A stretch of DNA of 64,000 nt from Carya illinoinensis (GCF_018687715.1 NC_056757.1:23660501-23724500), one strand, 5' to 3'. Shown: positions 22,794 to 34,959, counted from the first letter of the stretch. The notes: a model not told the origin generated them from the letters alone. Numbers and translations are program-made.

Positions 22794-25700
22794 TTATTCG
22801 AACAAATACGGGTACTGCTCCCTCATGTCCGCTGCTCGCTCCCAAGAGAAGTCTTGAGCTAACGGATCTCCCCAAGCCACTTTAACCAAAGGTATCGTCT
22901 TGGACCTCAACTGTTGCTCCTTCCAATCCAAAATTTGCGACGGAACAACTTCATAAGTGAGATCCGGTTGCAACTGAATACCCGCTGGGTCGACGAAGCG
23001 TGGTTCTTGCTGTCCAAAGCTCTTCTTCAGGGATGATACGTGGAAGACATCATGAACATCCCCAAAATAATCTGGCAAAGCAACTCTATAGGCGACGGAC
23101 CCTACCTTCTCCAGAATCTGAAAAGGGCGGACATACCTCGGATCTAGCTTCCTCTTCTTACCAAAACGCTTAACACCTCTCATGGGAGAGACTTTAAGGT
23201 AAACCCAATCACCAACTTCAAAAGACAACTCTCTCCTCCTGGTATCAGCGTAACTTTTCTGGCGACTCTGAGCTGCCGCCATTTTATCTCTGATGATCCG
23301 GACTTGGCTTTGCATCTCTAGAATTATTTCGGGTCCAATTATCCTACTCTCCCCAACTTCATCCCAACACAAGGCGACCTGCACTTTCTCCCATAAAGAG
23401 CTTCATAGGGAGCCATCTGAATGGTCGCATGGAAGCTGTTATTGTATGCAAACTCGATGAGTGGCAAATGATTTTCCCAACTCCCTTGGAATTCCATGAC
23501 ACATGCTCGCAACATGTCTTCCAGGGTCTGAATGGTGCGCTCGGACTGGCCGTCTGTCTACGGGTGATAAGCAGTACTGAACTTCAACTTAGTACCAAAA
23601 GCTGCCTGCAAACTCTTCCAGAACTGCGACGTGAACCTCGGGTCTCGATCCGACACTATACTCTTTGGTATGCCGTGTAGCCGCACTATCTCTTTGAAAT
23701 ACAAGTAGGTCAACTTACCCAAAGAGTCAGTGTTATTAACAGGCAGAAAATAAGCACTCTTCGTTAACCGGTCAACAATCACCCGAACAGAATTTTTCCC
23801 ACTAGGCGTTCTCGGCAAACCCACTACAAAGTCCATCGTGATGTCATCCCACTTCCACTCAGGAATAGGGAGGGGTTGGAGCATACCTGCAGGTCTTTGA
23901 TGCTCGGCCTTCACCTGACGGCATGTGCGGCATTTCTCAACATATAAGGCAATGTCCTTCTTCATTCCATCCCACCAGTAATTTTTCTTCAAGTCCCGAT
24001 ACATCTTTGTACTGCCGGGATGAACTGAATAAGGGGCCGCATGAGCTTCCGCCATGACCGCTCTTTGAATTCAGAGTCCTTGGGGACCACTCTGCGATCT
24101 CGGAACCGAAGTATCCCATCGTTATCCATGCTATAATGCAACGGCCCTCGAGATTTTCTGACTCTTTTCCTGATGTTCAGCAGCTTCGGATCCTTTCTGT
24201 GGAGAGTCTTCAATTCTTCAAAATCAGTTACCCGAATATCAAGAACTGAAGATAAAATCTCCACTTGCTGCGAACTCTCTATAAGGAGCCTTCTCATCCC
24301 ACAAAGCAACGAATCCAATTCTGACGGCTCGGCTTCATCTTCCAAGTGTGACTTCCGGCTCAAAGCATCAGCAGCTATATTAGCCTTCCCCGGATGGTAC
24401 TTGATCTCACACTGATAGTCACTGATTAGCTCCAGCCATCGCCTCTGCCTCATATTCAGATTTTTCTGGGAAAACAAATGCTTCAAGCTCTTGTGATCAG
24501 TAAATACCTCGCAAGCTTCCCCATACAAGAAGTGCCGCCAGATTTTGAGAGCAAAAACAATCGCAGCCAATTCTAGATCGTGCGTCGGATAATTCTTCTC
24601 ATGGTCCTTTAGCTGACAAGATGCATAGGCTACAACCCGTCCTTCCTGCATAAGGACACAACCCAAACCAAACTTAGACGCATCACTGAAGACTACGAAT
24701 GGCTTATGCAGTTCTGGGAGCGCTAACACTGGTGCCGTCGTCAACCTGTTCTTTAATTCCTGGAAGCTTCTCTCACATTTCTCTGACCAAACAAATTCTG
24801 TATTCTTCCGAGTCAAAGCTGTGAGAGGCCCGGATAGGCAAGCAAAACCCTCTACAAATCTTCGGTAATACCCGGCCAGCCGCAAGAAACTCCGAATCTC
24901 GCGCACTGTAGTCGGGCGCTGCCATGACAAAATGGCTTCTACCTTACTAGGATCAACAGCCACTCCGTCTCGGGAAATTACATGCCCAAGAAATTTAACT
25001 TCTTCCAACCAGAATTCACACTTGCTGAGCTCGGCGTACAACTGGTGTTCTCTCAATTTCCCAAGTACCAGACGAAGATGATACACGTGCTCTTCAACAT
25101 CTCGGGAATAAATCAGAATATCATCAATGAACACTACCACAAAGGAATCCAGATAAGGTCGAAATACTCAATTCATCAAATCCATGAAAGCAGCAGGGGC
25201 ATTAGCTAACCCAAACGGCATCACCTTAAATTCATAATGCCCATACCTCGACCTGAAATCAGTTTTAGGCACATCCTTGTCTCTGATCCTCAGCTGGTAG
25301 TATCCCGACCTCAAATCAATTTTAGAGAACACGGCTGCTCCTTGAAGCTGATCAAATAGATCATCTATCCGATGGAGAGGATATTTATTTTTGATGGTCA
25401 CCTTGTTCAATTCCCGATAATCAATGCACATACGGAGGGTTCCATCTTTCTTTTTAACAAATAAAACTGGTGCACCCCACGGTGACGTACTAGGCTGAAT
25501 AAATCCCTTCTCTACCAGTTCTTGCAACTGAGTCTTCAACTCTTTTAATTTAGCCGGTGCCATGCGATAAGGAGCTTTATGCACAGGAGCCGCTCCAGGT
25601 TCCAAGTCTATAACAAATTCCATCTCTCGCACAGGAGGTAGTCCGGGCAAGTCATCCACAAACACATCGGGGAATTCTTCCACAACTGGAATGTCTGCCA

Positions 25701-26174
25701 ACGACTTCTCCTCAGACGGCGTGGACACCATCTGAACCAAGAATGCATCCGCTCCCCATGCAATCTCTCTTCTTGCTTGAATCGCCGATATAATTATCGG
25801 CTTTTCTTTTAATTTACTCCCCGCAAATTCCAGACAATCACCATCTGGAAGCTGAAAGCTAATTATCTGACTTCTGCAATTAATACTCGCAGAATATCGG
25901 TATAGCCAATCCATCCCGAGGATGATATAAAAGCCCAACAGCTTGAACACCACCAAATCAGCATCCAAAAACCTTCCCTCAAAATTTAACGGGCATCCCA
26001 AAGCAACCTTGGAACACCACACCATCTCACCATCGGGTAGAGCCACTACCATAGACTTCGGCAACGGTTCCGTGACCAAATTACACACCCGAGCAAACGT
26101 GGAAGATACAAACGACTGTGAAGCACCGGAATCAAACAAAGTACAAGCATAAAACTCATACAAACGAACTCTTC
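22794..26174 (-). pseudogene. Gypsy Pol: protease, RT, RNase H, integrase, chromodomain (broken)
   Basis: Reading starts after the intron acceptor at 26175. Protease has [13 protein letters not shown] has [40 protein letters not shown] and [10 protein letters not shown]. RNase H has [14 protein letters not shown] and ALSRK. Integrase has the zinc region [10 protein letters not shown] with [12 protein letters not shown], the core [25 protein letters not shown] and [14 protein letters not shown]. The C-terminus has a chromodomain-like tail (VPSQILDWKEQQLRSKTIPL, then WERAADMREQYPYLF). This order and the tail fit Tekay-type chromoviruses. Breaks seen: a nonsense codon at 25168 in RT (TGA, probably from CGA), a frameshift near 24058, a nonsense codon near 23558 (TAG after AYHP) and a frameshift near 23385. 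Confidence 0.9.
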
Positions 26175-26270
26175 CTGAACCAAACACATCAACCCATGAA
26201 ATCCAAAAAGCAAAGAATAAACCAAATACACCAAAAATTAAATCCAACTTAAAATTAAATTAATCCATAC
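26175..26270 (-). other. 96-base intron between gag and pol of the gypsy element
   Basis: Donor ATTACAG|GTATGG at 26271/26270 and acceptor GTTCAG|GAAGAG at 26175/26174. Splicing joins gag and protease in frame (…GVITG then RVRLYEFY…). Unspliced RNA meets a stop three codons into the intron (26260), which would yield Gag alone. Inferred from sequence only. Confidence 0.65.
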
Positions 26271-27501
26271 CTGTAATTACTCCAGCATCATGGGTCGCTG
26301 GCGCCTCATCATCCACCTCTCCGGGTGTGACAGCATAAACCCGGGCTTGCACTGCTTGTCTCGGGTTGGTTCTTCCACCGTGTCTACCTCCACGGCTTCC
26401 TTGAACTCTGACGGGGCAATCCCGAGCGATATGTCCCACTTGGCCGCACCGGTAACACTGGGGTCCGTTACTCATCCGACACTCGCCCTCATGAGCTCTA
26501 TTACAAGCTCCACAAATAGGCACCCGTCCTCCCATACGAACACCTGAGGACGTTTGAGGTCGAGTTCTGGTCCGCTGAACAAATTTCTGGGGCGAACCCG
26601 AGCTGCTTCCTTCACCAGAAAAACCCCGCCTCTTATGCCCTGGAGGGGCGCTCACACTCAGATTATTTTCCCGCTCCACAAGGGTGGTCACATCCACTAA
26701 TTCCTGAAAAGTGGATATCCGATGGCTGACCACCATACGGCGTATGTCATGGCGTAGCCCCTCCTGAAAACGATCTGCTCGCATCTCCTCAGTGGCGATA
26801 AGGTGAGGAGCAAATCGCCCAAGTTCTATGAATCTCCGGGCGTATTGTTCCACTGTCGCACCCCCTTGGACCAGATTTGAGAACTCTCTTGCCTTTTGCT
26901 TCCTTACCGATGTGGGAAAGAAGCGGTCATTGAACTCCTTCTTGAAACGCTGCCAGGTCACCGCAGCGAAAGATCCCTCAGATTCCAACATCACCCTCTT
27001 GGTATCCCACCAATCAGAAGCGGTACCTTGCAAGAGATAGCTGGCGTAGAGTACTTGCTGTGCCTCAGTGCATCCACACACCTCAAAGGTTCTCTCCAGA
27101 TCTTTGATCCATTTTCCAGCCTGAAGTGGATCCTCATCTCCAGTGAAGTGTGGAGTCCTATGCGCCAGGAAGCGCTCATAGGTGCATCCGGCTTGCACCA
27201 TGCTACTGGACCCTCCTGGATACATCCAAGGCCCTCCCTGATATGGCCAAGGACCTCCTGGTTGTGGCCAAAACCCTCCTTGTTGTGGACAAGGCCCTCC
27301 TGGTGGTGGACAAGGCCCTCCTGGTGGTGGCCAGGGACCCCCTTGTTGTGGCCAAGGTCCTTGTTGTGGCCAAGGCCCTGTCTGTTGAGGCCTCGCACTC
27401 TGCTGCATAAACTCCGTCATCTGCCGTATTGCTTCGGCTATGGAGTCATCCCTGGAGGTATTGTCCCGTGGTTCCTGAGTAGATTTCCTTGGTCTCCCCA
27501 T
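26260..27501 (-). CDS. Gag polyprotein of the gypsy element
   Basis: Open for 413 residues from ATG at 27501. The N-terminus (MGRPRKSTQEPRDN) leads to IAEAIRQMTEFMQQ, then a proline/glycine repeat (GPWPQQG, GPWPPPG, GPCPPPG and similar, about residues 40-90). The retrotransposon gag domain covers about residues 105-270 (WIKDLERTF, ASDWWDTKRV, TWQRFKKEFNDRFFP, EQYARRFIELGRFAP). One CCHC knuckle, CYRCGQVGHIARDCP, lies near residue 360. It forms the virus-like particle that packages the element RNA. The frame is intact although pol is broken. The stop at 26260 lies inside the proposed intron. Confidence 0.9.
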   Translation of the reverse strand: MGRPRKSTQEPRDNTSRDDSIAEAIRQMTEFMQQSARPQQTGPWPQQGPWPQQGGPWPPPGGPCPPPGGPCPQQGGFWPQPGGPWPYQGGPWMYPGGSSSMVQAGCTYERFLAHRTPHFTGDEDPLQAGKWIKDLERTFEVCGCTEAQQVLYASYLLQGTASDWWDTKRVMLESEGSFAAVTWQRFKKEFNDRFFPTSVRKQKAREFSNLVQGGATVEQYARRFIELGRFAPHLIATEEMRADRFQEGLRHDIRRMVVSHRISTFQELVDVTTLVERENNLSVSAPPGHKRRGFSGEGSSSGSPQKFVQRTRTRPQTSSGVRMGGRVPICGACNRAHEGECRMSNGPQCYRCGQVGHIARDCPVRVQGSRGGRHGGRTNPRQAVQARVYAVTPGEVDDEAPATHDAGVITGMD

Positions 27502-27760
27502 TTTCCTTCCACAACACCACTCTTGACCCTCCTTTAAGAAAACAAATAAAACCATCATAAAACCAACAAAAACAAAACCAACACCACACAGCAAGAAACA
27601 AAAGAAACCAGCTTGCAAAAACATAACCAAATAAATAAAAACAAGCAAACAAGCTCAAACAAATAAAACAACTGTACTTAACATAATTTTTAAAACACAA
27701 CTTTTTAAAAAAAACATTCTGGTACTACCTACGGGACATGTGGTTTTACCCAGAGCCAAA

Positions 27761-27774
27761 CCGCTCTGATACCA
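27761..27774 (-). promoter_or_regulatory. Primer-binding site (initiator tRNA-Met type)
   Basis: Minus strand TGGTATCAGAGCGG, two bases after the 5' LTR end. TGGTATCAGAGC is the standard complement of the 3' end of plant initiator methionine tRNA. Confidence 0.92.
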
Positions 27775-27776
27775 CC

Positions 27777-29843
27777 TGTGACGCCCCCAAATCCCCACGC
27801 CTGAACACGGAAAAATCGAGACGTCCGGATGGTGACAACCCGGGTCACCATCCTATCGACGGGTGTCAAGTGTGTGCAAAGGCAACATATGTGTACAAAG
27901 AAACACGCAGCGGATAACGAAAGTCATAACTAAGTGCCAGAATTTTTTCTTAACATAATACAAGCTGTTTAAAACATACATAAATAAAATATTACAAAAA
28001 CACAAATACAGTTTTAAATCAAATATAAAGCATAGCATCAGCAACCCGGCGGAGCCGCATCCTCGGGCTCAGCCTCCTCCTCTTCGTCCTCAAACTCTGC
28101 ACCAAAAGCTACGGAACCAAAAATGGTACCGCAGGTAATTAAAACCCAAACACTACCAGATAAAAACACATAGAACTCAAACAATATGCATGAAACATGC
28201 CAAATGCACAAAGCCCATAAAACATAATTTTTTCCACACACGCCAAAAACTCATTTGGCCCAAAAACACATCCTTTCTGAAAAACACGCCAAAAGTCACA
28301 TTTGGCCTTTATCCGACTCAAACCAGAATCCATTTTATCTGTATGCACCATGACCTCCCCTAGGGGTCATCCGCACACCCTGGCTCCAGTGCCACATCGC
28401 AGAGTACCACTACGCATGTGACACCTAACGAGCGATGCCCAATTCCACGCCCCGCGCGTTCGTAGCCAAGCATCCTCTAGCCCTCACCAGTGAAGGGCCA
28501 CGGAGTCAGTGCGTAGAGCGATGCCCGGTTCCGCGCCCGGCGCGTTCGTAGCCAAGCAACCCCTAGCCCTCGCTCCCGTCGTCTAGCGACAACCCAGAGG
28601 ACATCACTCAGTTTATTCCGCTCCCGAGTAACCAGAGGAGCTCCACCGGGATAATACCCCATCCCGGCTTGGGGTCGTGATACACATGCACCCGTAAGAC
28701 CACTTACGCCAATACACAGGCTTTTCACACTATTTCACAAACACACGTGCATGCACCATGCAATGCCATATCAATGCACAAAAATAACCAACCAACATAA
28801 ATCAATAAAACAAGTAACTCCGTCCTCCATACATCCGACCCCCGAACTCCTCGGACTCAGTCAGGAATCAACCAACCAGCAGATAAATTATTGAAAGAGC
28901 AATATATATTTAAATCTGAAAATAGGGTTTGGAAAAATACTTACAGCGCTATATGGCAATTTTAGAAAACACGCGGCGTTGCAAACGGCGAAGAAAAAGC
29001 AACGTCACAGTGAAAATTCACTGTGGTCGTGGGTTGTGAAAAACCCACTTTTGAACGGGGACAAACTAGGGCTTGGGATTGATAGGGAATGGTCTAGGGA
29101 TGATTGTGAAGCTATTGGAAGTGGTGGTTGGCCGTGGGTGGCGGCAGAAATGGCAGTGGGAGGCCGTATTTCCCAAAAAGGAAAGCTAGCTCGTAGGAGC
29201 TGTTCCGGTGGTTGTTGGAGGCCGAAAATAGGTGGGTTAGGACAGCAAGGGACCGATGATGAAGTGGTGAAGAAATGGTGGCCGGAGGTGGAGCGACGGC
29301 GGCGGATCGGAGCAAAACCCGTGCGGGCTTTGAAGGGCTTTTCCGGCCAAACGGCCGGCCGGATGGGGGTGGGTTTTGGTGGGAAGGTGCGCCGAAGGGA
29401 GGGGAGTCGAACGGTGCTGGCGGTGAGCCGCACGGTGGCCGGACGGCGGCGGTTCGAGGGGTTGAAGCTTTCCAGCGTGAGAGAGAGAAGAGAGAGAGAG
29501 ACCAGGGGGGTTGACGCGAGGAGAGAGAAAAAAAAAAAGAAAGAAAAAAAAGAGAAAAAGAAAGGAAAAAGAAAGAAGAAAAAAGAGAAAAAGGAAAAAG
29601 AAGGGAAAAGGAAAAGAGGTGTAGGGAAAAAGATGAGGTCTAATCCTCATTCCGGAAAACAAAACTAAACCGCCGAAACGAGATTAAAAACCACAAAACA
29701 ACTAAAAGAAATAAAACACAACATCAATTAAATTAAAAAAAAACAATTTTAAAACGTAAATAAATTAAAATAATAAACTAATATATTAATTAAAATAAAA
29801 ACAACCATTTCAGCGAAAATACACTCAAAAGCGGGTCATCACA
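27777..29843 (-). repeat. 5' LTR of the gypsy element (intact)
   Basis: 2067 bp; it begins on the minus strand TGTGATGACCC and ends GGCGTCACA. It holds a GA-rich tract (29520-29625), GC-rich open frames without gene features, and an 82-bp direct duplication (28430-28511 and 28512-28593). It lacks the hAT and so preserves the empty site. Confidence 0.92.
28430..28593. repeat. Direct duplication of about 82 bp within the LTR
   Basis: Two adjacent copies begin AGCGATGCCC and contain GCGCGTTCGTAGCCAAGC. The truncated 3' LTR begins exactly at this word. Confidence 0.75.
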
Positions 29844-29929
29844 CTCTCTCTCCAAATTTCACGCACGCTGAAAGCAGAAATGACTTTACTTTCCCGTGCG
29901 TGAAAGTTTTATATTCTGATTGTTATACA

Positions 29930-30165
29930 ATTAACGTTCGGACTTTCATTAATGAAACGTTCGAACGTTAATTTACCCACCGAACGTTCACACAATAACG
30001 TTCGAACGTATAATTATCCCGCCTACAGATTCGCTCATCACGTTCGAACGTTATACTAAACGTTCGAACTTACTGTTAATTTTTGGTTTCAACGGAAAAA
30101 TTCCCTCCGAATTTATTATTACGTCCGAACGTTATTCAATAAGGTTCGAACGTAAATTAGATTAT
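29930..30165. repeat. CACTA-1 palindromic motif array 2
   Basis: Repeated ACGTTCGAACGT-like words directly right of the gypsy insertion and left of the TA-rich tract. They show that CACTA sequence resumes here. Confidence 0.8.
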
Positions 30166-30179
30166 TTCATTTTTACATA

Positions 30180-31460
30180 ATAGAAGTTAGTATAATTAAT
30201 AAATAATTTAAATATTAAATTATAATATTTAATATATTATTTAATATATAATTTGTACCAATTATAATATATATAACATAACTATTATATAAGAACGTAC
30301 TATATATATTATAATATTATTATTAACTAATAATAATAAAATATATTATTATATTATAACTATAATATAATAACTATATTATATATTATAGTTATAATAA
30401 GTATATATGTAATATAGTATATAGTACTAATTGTATATTATACTAGTATAATAGTAGATATTATAGTATATCTAATAACTATATTAAAGTAACATAGTTA
30501 TTAGATAATATAGTATAAGTATTATATAGTATATTATCTATATATAATAACTATACTATATAGTATCTATATTATATAGTATATATTATAGATATAATAT
30601 GCTACTAGTATATTATATAGTATATTTACTACTTGTATAGTAATATAGTATATATACTACAAATATATACTATATTATAGTATATAGTAGTGTATATATA
30701 TCCAACAATATATATATGGACTATAGTAGTATATTAAAGTCATTTACATATAATCTATATAACTATGATATATATATTATACTAACCTATTATATATATA
30801 ATTATATTAAGACTAATATATTATTTATAAAATTAATATTTATAAAGTATTTATGTTAATATATAAAGTTACTATATATATTATAGTTAATACTATAGTA
30901 ATATATAGGAAAATATATTATATATAGTTATATAGTTAATAACTATATAACTATAGTATAATATACGTTAGTTATTATACTATTGTTAATATTAGACTAT
31001 ATTATATACTATATTATATAATAACTATATTATACTACAAATATATATTATTCACTATAATAATATAGTTTAACATAAATAAGATAAAAATGATTATTAT
31101 ATATAATTACATATACTACTTTATATTAATATATATATATAATAGGTAACTATAATCTATATTATAGTTATATATATTATATGTAAATGAAGTATATTAT
31201 ATTATATTTTATATAATATACTACTATAGTCTATATATATATATATTATACATACTACTATAGTATATATAATATCTATATTAACATAATAAATAGTATA
31301 TAAATAATATTATAATATATAATATTTACTACTATATAATATATACTATATATATTAACATATTAAATAGTATATAATATATATATTAATATTATTACAA
31401 TTACTACGTATACCAGGATATATATATTAGCTAATATAATAGATATATTAACAGATAATA
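30180..31460. repeat. TA-rich tract, about 1.3 kb
   Basis: Nearly pure A/T sequence built from TATATA, ATAGTATA and TTATAATA words, with many short self-complementary stretches. A smaller tract of the same kind is in CACTA-2 (63060-63400), so it is a family component. The caulimovirid copy begins at its right edge. Confidence 0.85.
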
Positions 31461-31544
31461 TAATAAATAATAATAAACAAATGCATGAAGTGCAGAAAAT
31501 AAAGCCATGAATAAAAGTAAAGAGTAAAATAAGATAAACTCAAC

Positions 31545-31550
31545 TTTATT
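31545..31550 (-). terminator. Polyadenylation signal of the viral copy
   Basis: AATAAA on the minus strand (TTTTCAATAAAGTTG), about 165 bases downstream of the TATA box. This is a short distance, as expected for a terminally redundant pararetroviral transcript. Confidence 0.5.
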
Positions 31551-31712
31551 GAAAACATAATACTTACAAGGAGATTAATTCTCAAAAGATTGAAAGGCAG
31601 GAGACATGGAAAGGAGTTTACAAGAGAGAAGTTTTGAGAGTGACGAAAGAAAGGGACTAGGATTGGCTTCAGATGAGAATTTTTGAATGCCTTTCCTCAC
31701 TTACAAACTGCC

Positions 31713-31720
31713 TATTTATA
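31713..31720 (-). promoter_or_regulatory. TATA box of the viral copy
   Basis: TATAAATA on the minus strand between ORF2 and the left end of the copy. Upstream (31841-31882) lie two direct repeats with TGACG cores about 22 bases apart. Confidence 0.5.
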
Positions 31721-31925
31721 GACTCCAAAACAGTACCTTGCAATAATATTACTGACATGTACAGTGACTCATACACAGTAAATAGGCGGCTACATTTATT
31801 AAACATGGGCGGCTAAATAGTAACTAGACAGCTGGATGATTCTTGACTGACGGGCATCTTGAACAGTGACGAGCATCTTGAACAGTGTTCTGATAATGGA
31901 AGAAAAGGACGATAATCTTTTGGAA

Positions 31926-33257
31926 TTACATAATCTGAGGGTCATAATTTGCCAGTTCGAATTCATACGGATCTTGAGAATCCATCATCTGTGAGGAATA
32001 ATATGGTGAGTTGTCATGAGAATGAGAGGCCTGTTGGGATAGAGAGGCCTGCTGTAGTGGCGATGATGTTGTCTGCTGTGCTGGAGATAATCTGACTTGA
32101 TGGTCTTCTTCTTTATCACTGTCTGATACTTGTGACATTGCTTCTGCTAATTTTTTCAAATCTTTTTTATTGGTAATTGTTGCTAATTGAGCTTGGAATC
32201 TGCTTCTCTGAACAAGAACCTCAGGAGCCTTGGTAATTTTTTAGAACATTTTTACAACATGATCATAATTATACTTTTCCCACCATTTTACAGAGACTTG
32301 GCGGGCTAAGAACATAATATTTTTGAGAGAAGGATGAGGTTTGATGACATATTCCCACTTCATGATCCAATTTAATTTAGTTTTAAGAAAGAAAAGGAGA
32401 AGTGGTGAACAATGTGATAATGAAGGTGGACAATCGTTCTGTAATGTGAAAGCCTGAAGACTCTCCTGGAGAGGTGGAGGAAGAATGAGAGATTCTGGTC
32501 CAAATTGATCCCACCATAATAGGAACCATCGCGGTAGAGTCTTAATTTCCTGTAATTTATCAAAATGGAAAAACCAGGAATGGCGCAAATTCTTGTTCCG
32601 TCGTAAGAATGTTTTGTTCCATGCTTGCTGATAATCGTAGTAATCGTAATAAGGAGGATCATATGGCTGAGAAAATCTTCTCGTCAAGTACGGGCTTTTT
32701 CCCCACTGTTCTAAGGTAAGAACCTGTTTAATAGTAACTTTGTGGAATGCAATGATCGGAGTTGCAGGTGGAGAAGGTTGAGATTGTAGAGAGCAGGGGA
32801 TTTCAGAGATAATAATAGAATCAGTGTCTACTAAAATAAATTCATAAAAGTTCTGAGTCTTGGTAATGTTCTGGGGAACATAATGCCAATCTGGTAATAG
32901 AAAAGCGTCAAGTAATTTTTGGGGTTCAGATAAATGCTGTAATTTTGATTCAATAGGAAAGACTGGATGCCAATGGGATTTGAAGATAATAGGAGTTACA
33001 GAGGGCTGAGATAATGGTGGAGGATTAATAATTTGAGAAGGAGAAGAACTAGTAGAAGAAACAGCTTTTGAATATGTGGGTAATTTTGAAGAGGATAATG
33101 GTGAAAATGGATTATAAGATGGCCTAATGTTTTGTGGTAATGTCTCTAGTACTGTATAGGGTTTTGGTGTGACGGAAGGACAGGGTAAAGGATAAGGAGG
33201 AGAAGGTGATTTGGCATAGGAGGATTTGGATTTCACTCTGGACTTTGAGGAATACAT
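31926..33257 (-). pseudogene. Viral ORF2, unknown function, one in-frame stop
   Basis: One reading frame from ATG 33257 to a stop at 31926, broken by a single stop at 32241. The first 338 residues are Ser/Pro-rich at the start (to about residue 85), then have an ordered region rich in Trp and aromatic residues (LPRWFLLWWDQFGPE near residue 245, VSVKWWEKYNYDHV near the end). The remaining part (32159-31926) is Gln/Ser-rich. ORF2 overlaps the end of ORF1 by 25 bases in another frame, a tight viral arrangement. The function is not known to me. Confidence 0.7.
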
Positions 33258-34522
33258 GATTTTCCCTGTAAGAATTCTCGGGATAGAAAATCAGGAAGAG
33301 AATTAGAATCTCCTTTAATATGCTCAATATCAAAATAAAAAATACTTAAAATAGCTTGCCATCTTGCAAAAATTTGTTTAGCAGCCAAGTTTTTAACATC
33401 TTTTACTAAAACTTCTTTGGCTGATTTACAATCAATTCTAAGTAAAAACTTTTGATTCAAAATATCATCTTGAAATTTAGAAATGCATAATACAATAGCT
33501 AAAATTTCTTTTTTAATAGTACTGTAATTCTTTTGAGCAGGATTCCAGCATCCTGAATGGAATCGAGTAATCTGTTCTTTTTCATCTGATAATTTTTGTT
33601 TCAAAATTCCTCCATAACCAAGATCAGAGGCATCTGTTTCAACAATTTTAAAGGCATCAGGTGATGGGAGTCCTAAGCATGGTAATTTCTTAACATGAGC
33701 CTTTATTTGTTTTATAATATTTGTATGTTCCTCTGTCCATGGAGGTGGATTCTTTTTCAATCTTTTGAATAATGGTTTACATAAAGGTCTAAGTGCTTGA
33801 TAAAAATCAGCAACATAATTTAAACTTCCTAGAAATCTTTGTAGTTGTTGCTTATCCTTTATTTCATCAGGGAATTTATTAGCAAATTCTATAGCCCTAC
33901 TTATTGGGGTAATAGTTCCTTGATAAATATCATGTCCAAGGAATCTAATCTTGTTTTGGAATAATTTGACTTTAGATGATGAAACTACTAATCCATTTTG
34001 TTTAATGATTTGAACAAAAGTATTTAAATGTTTCCAATGTTGTTCAATTGATGAAGAGAATATTAATACATCATCTATATAAACTATAGAAAAATGAGTG
34101 AAAGGTGTAAATATTTCATTCATAATATTTTGAAATTCACTAGGAGCATTTTTTAATCCGAAATGCCTAACATTCCATTCATAATGTCCAAAAGGGACTG
34201 TAAATGCAGTTTTGTATCTATCTTTTTCAGCAATCTGGATTTTCCAAAAACCGCTTTTCATATCAAATTTTGAAAATATAGTAGCAGCATAAAGTCGAGA
34301 TAATAAATCTTTTTTATTAGGAATAGGGTATCTAATCCATTGTAAAACTTTATTTAAAGGCTTATAATTTATAACTAATCTAGGAACACCTCTTTCTAAT
34401 TCTGCTTGTTTTTGTACATAAAAAGCAACACAACTCCATGGTGATTTGCTCTTTCTAATAAGTCCTTTAGTTAATAAATCATTAATTTTTTGTTTACAGA
34501 ATTCTAATAATTCTTTATTCAT
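33233..34522 (-). pseudogene. Viral RT and RNase H (part of ORF1)
   Basis: An open 429-residue stretch of ORF1. RT motifs include RLVINYKPLNKV, FSKFDMKSGFWKI, HFGLKNAPSEFQ and the catalytic YIDDVLIFS. RNase H has IVETDASDLGYGG and ends near LPDFLSREF. The domains look complete, with catalytic aspartates present, but the whole ORF1 is broken upstream. It sits in the same frame as the coat and movement regions. Confidence 0.85.
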
Positions 34523-34959
34523 TTGAATGGGTCTGGCCTTAGTAAGAATATTCTTTTCAGAAAATTCTTTTTCATAAGGTAATTCGACTATATGTTGTTT
34601 TCTACTCCAAAAAGCATTAGGTAAATTAGAACATACTTCGTTTTCAATTATATTTTTGAAATTATTAATTTTTTGGATTAGTAAAGGATCTTTTAATTGT
34701 TCTTCAATTCTTTTGTATTTTAATTCTTGTTTTAAGAAATTTATTTGTTTTTCTTTTCTTTTGATTTTGACTTTTGTTAAAAAATTAATTTCTTTAGTTA
34801 ATGATGCTTCTTTTAAGGAATTAATCTCTCTTGAGAGTGGAGGGAATAAAAATTTAAATTGAATTTCTTTTCCTAATATTTTAGTAGAAATTCCTTCTTC
34901 TGTTACAGAGAAAGGGTAAAGTAAAGCAAGAAATGGGTTTCCTAATATTACTTTGGTGT

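Larger units (their letters stand above)
16548..29843 (-). mobile_element. Ty3/gypsy retrotransposon, Tekay-like chromovirus, interrupted by hAT
   Basis: Minus-strand element: 5' LTR 29843-27777, primer-binding site matching initiator tRNA-Met, gag, an intron-separated pro-RT-RNase H-integrase-chromodomain region, polypurine tract, and 3' LTR (22674-21906 plus 17093-16548, split by the hAT). The intact LTR is 2067 bp, bounded by TGTGA...TCACA. The 3' LTR lacks about 770 bp at its outer end. I count about 13 differences, mostly transitions, in the first 230 bp of aligned LTR sequence after 21906 and 29084. Only a few breaks affect pol, so the insertion is moderately old. It sits inside CACTA-1. 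Confidence 0.88.
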
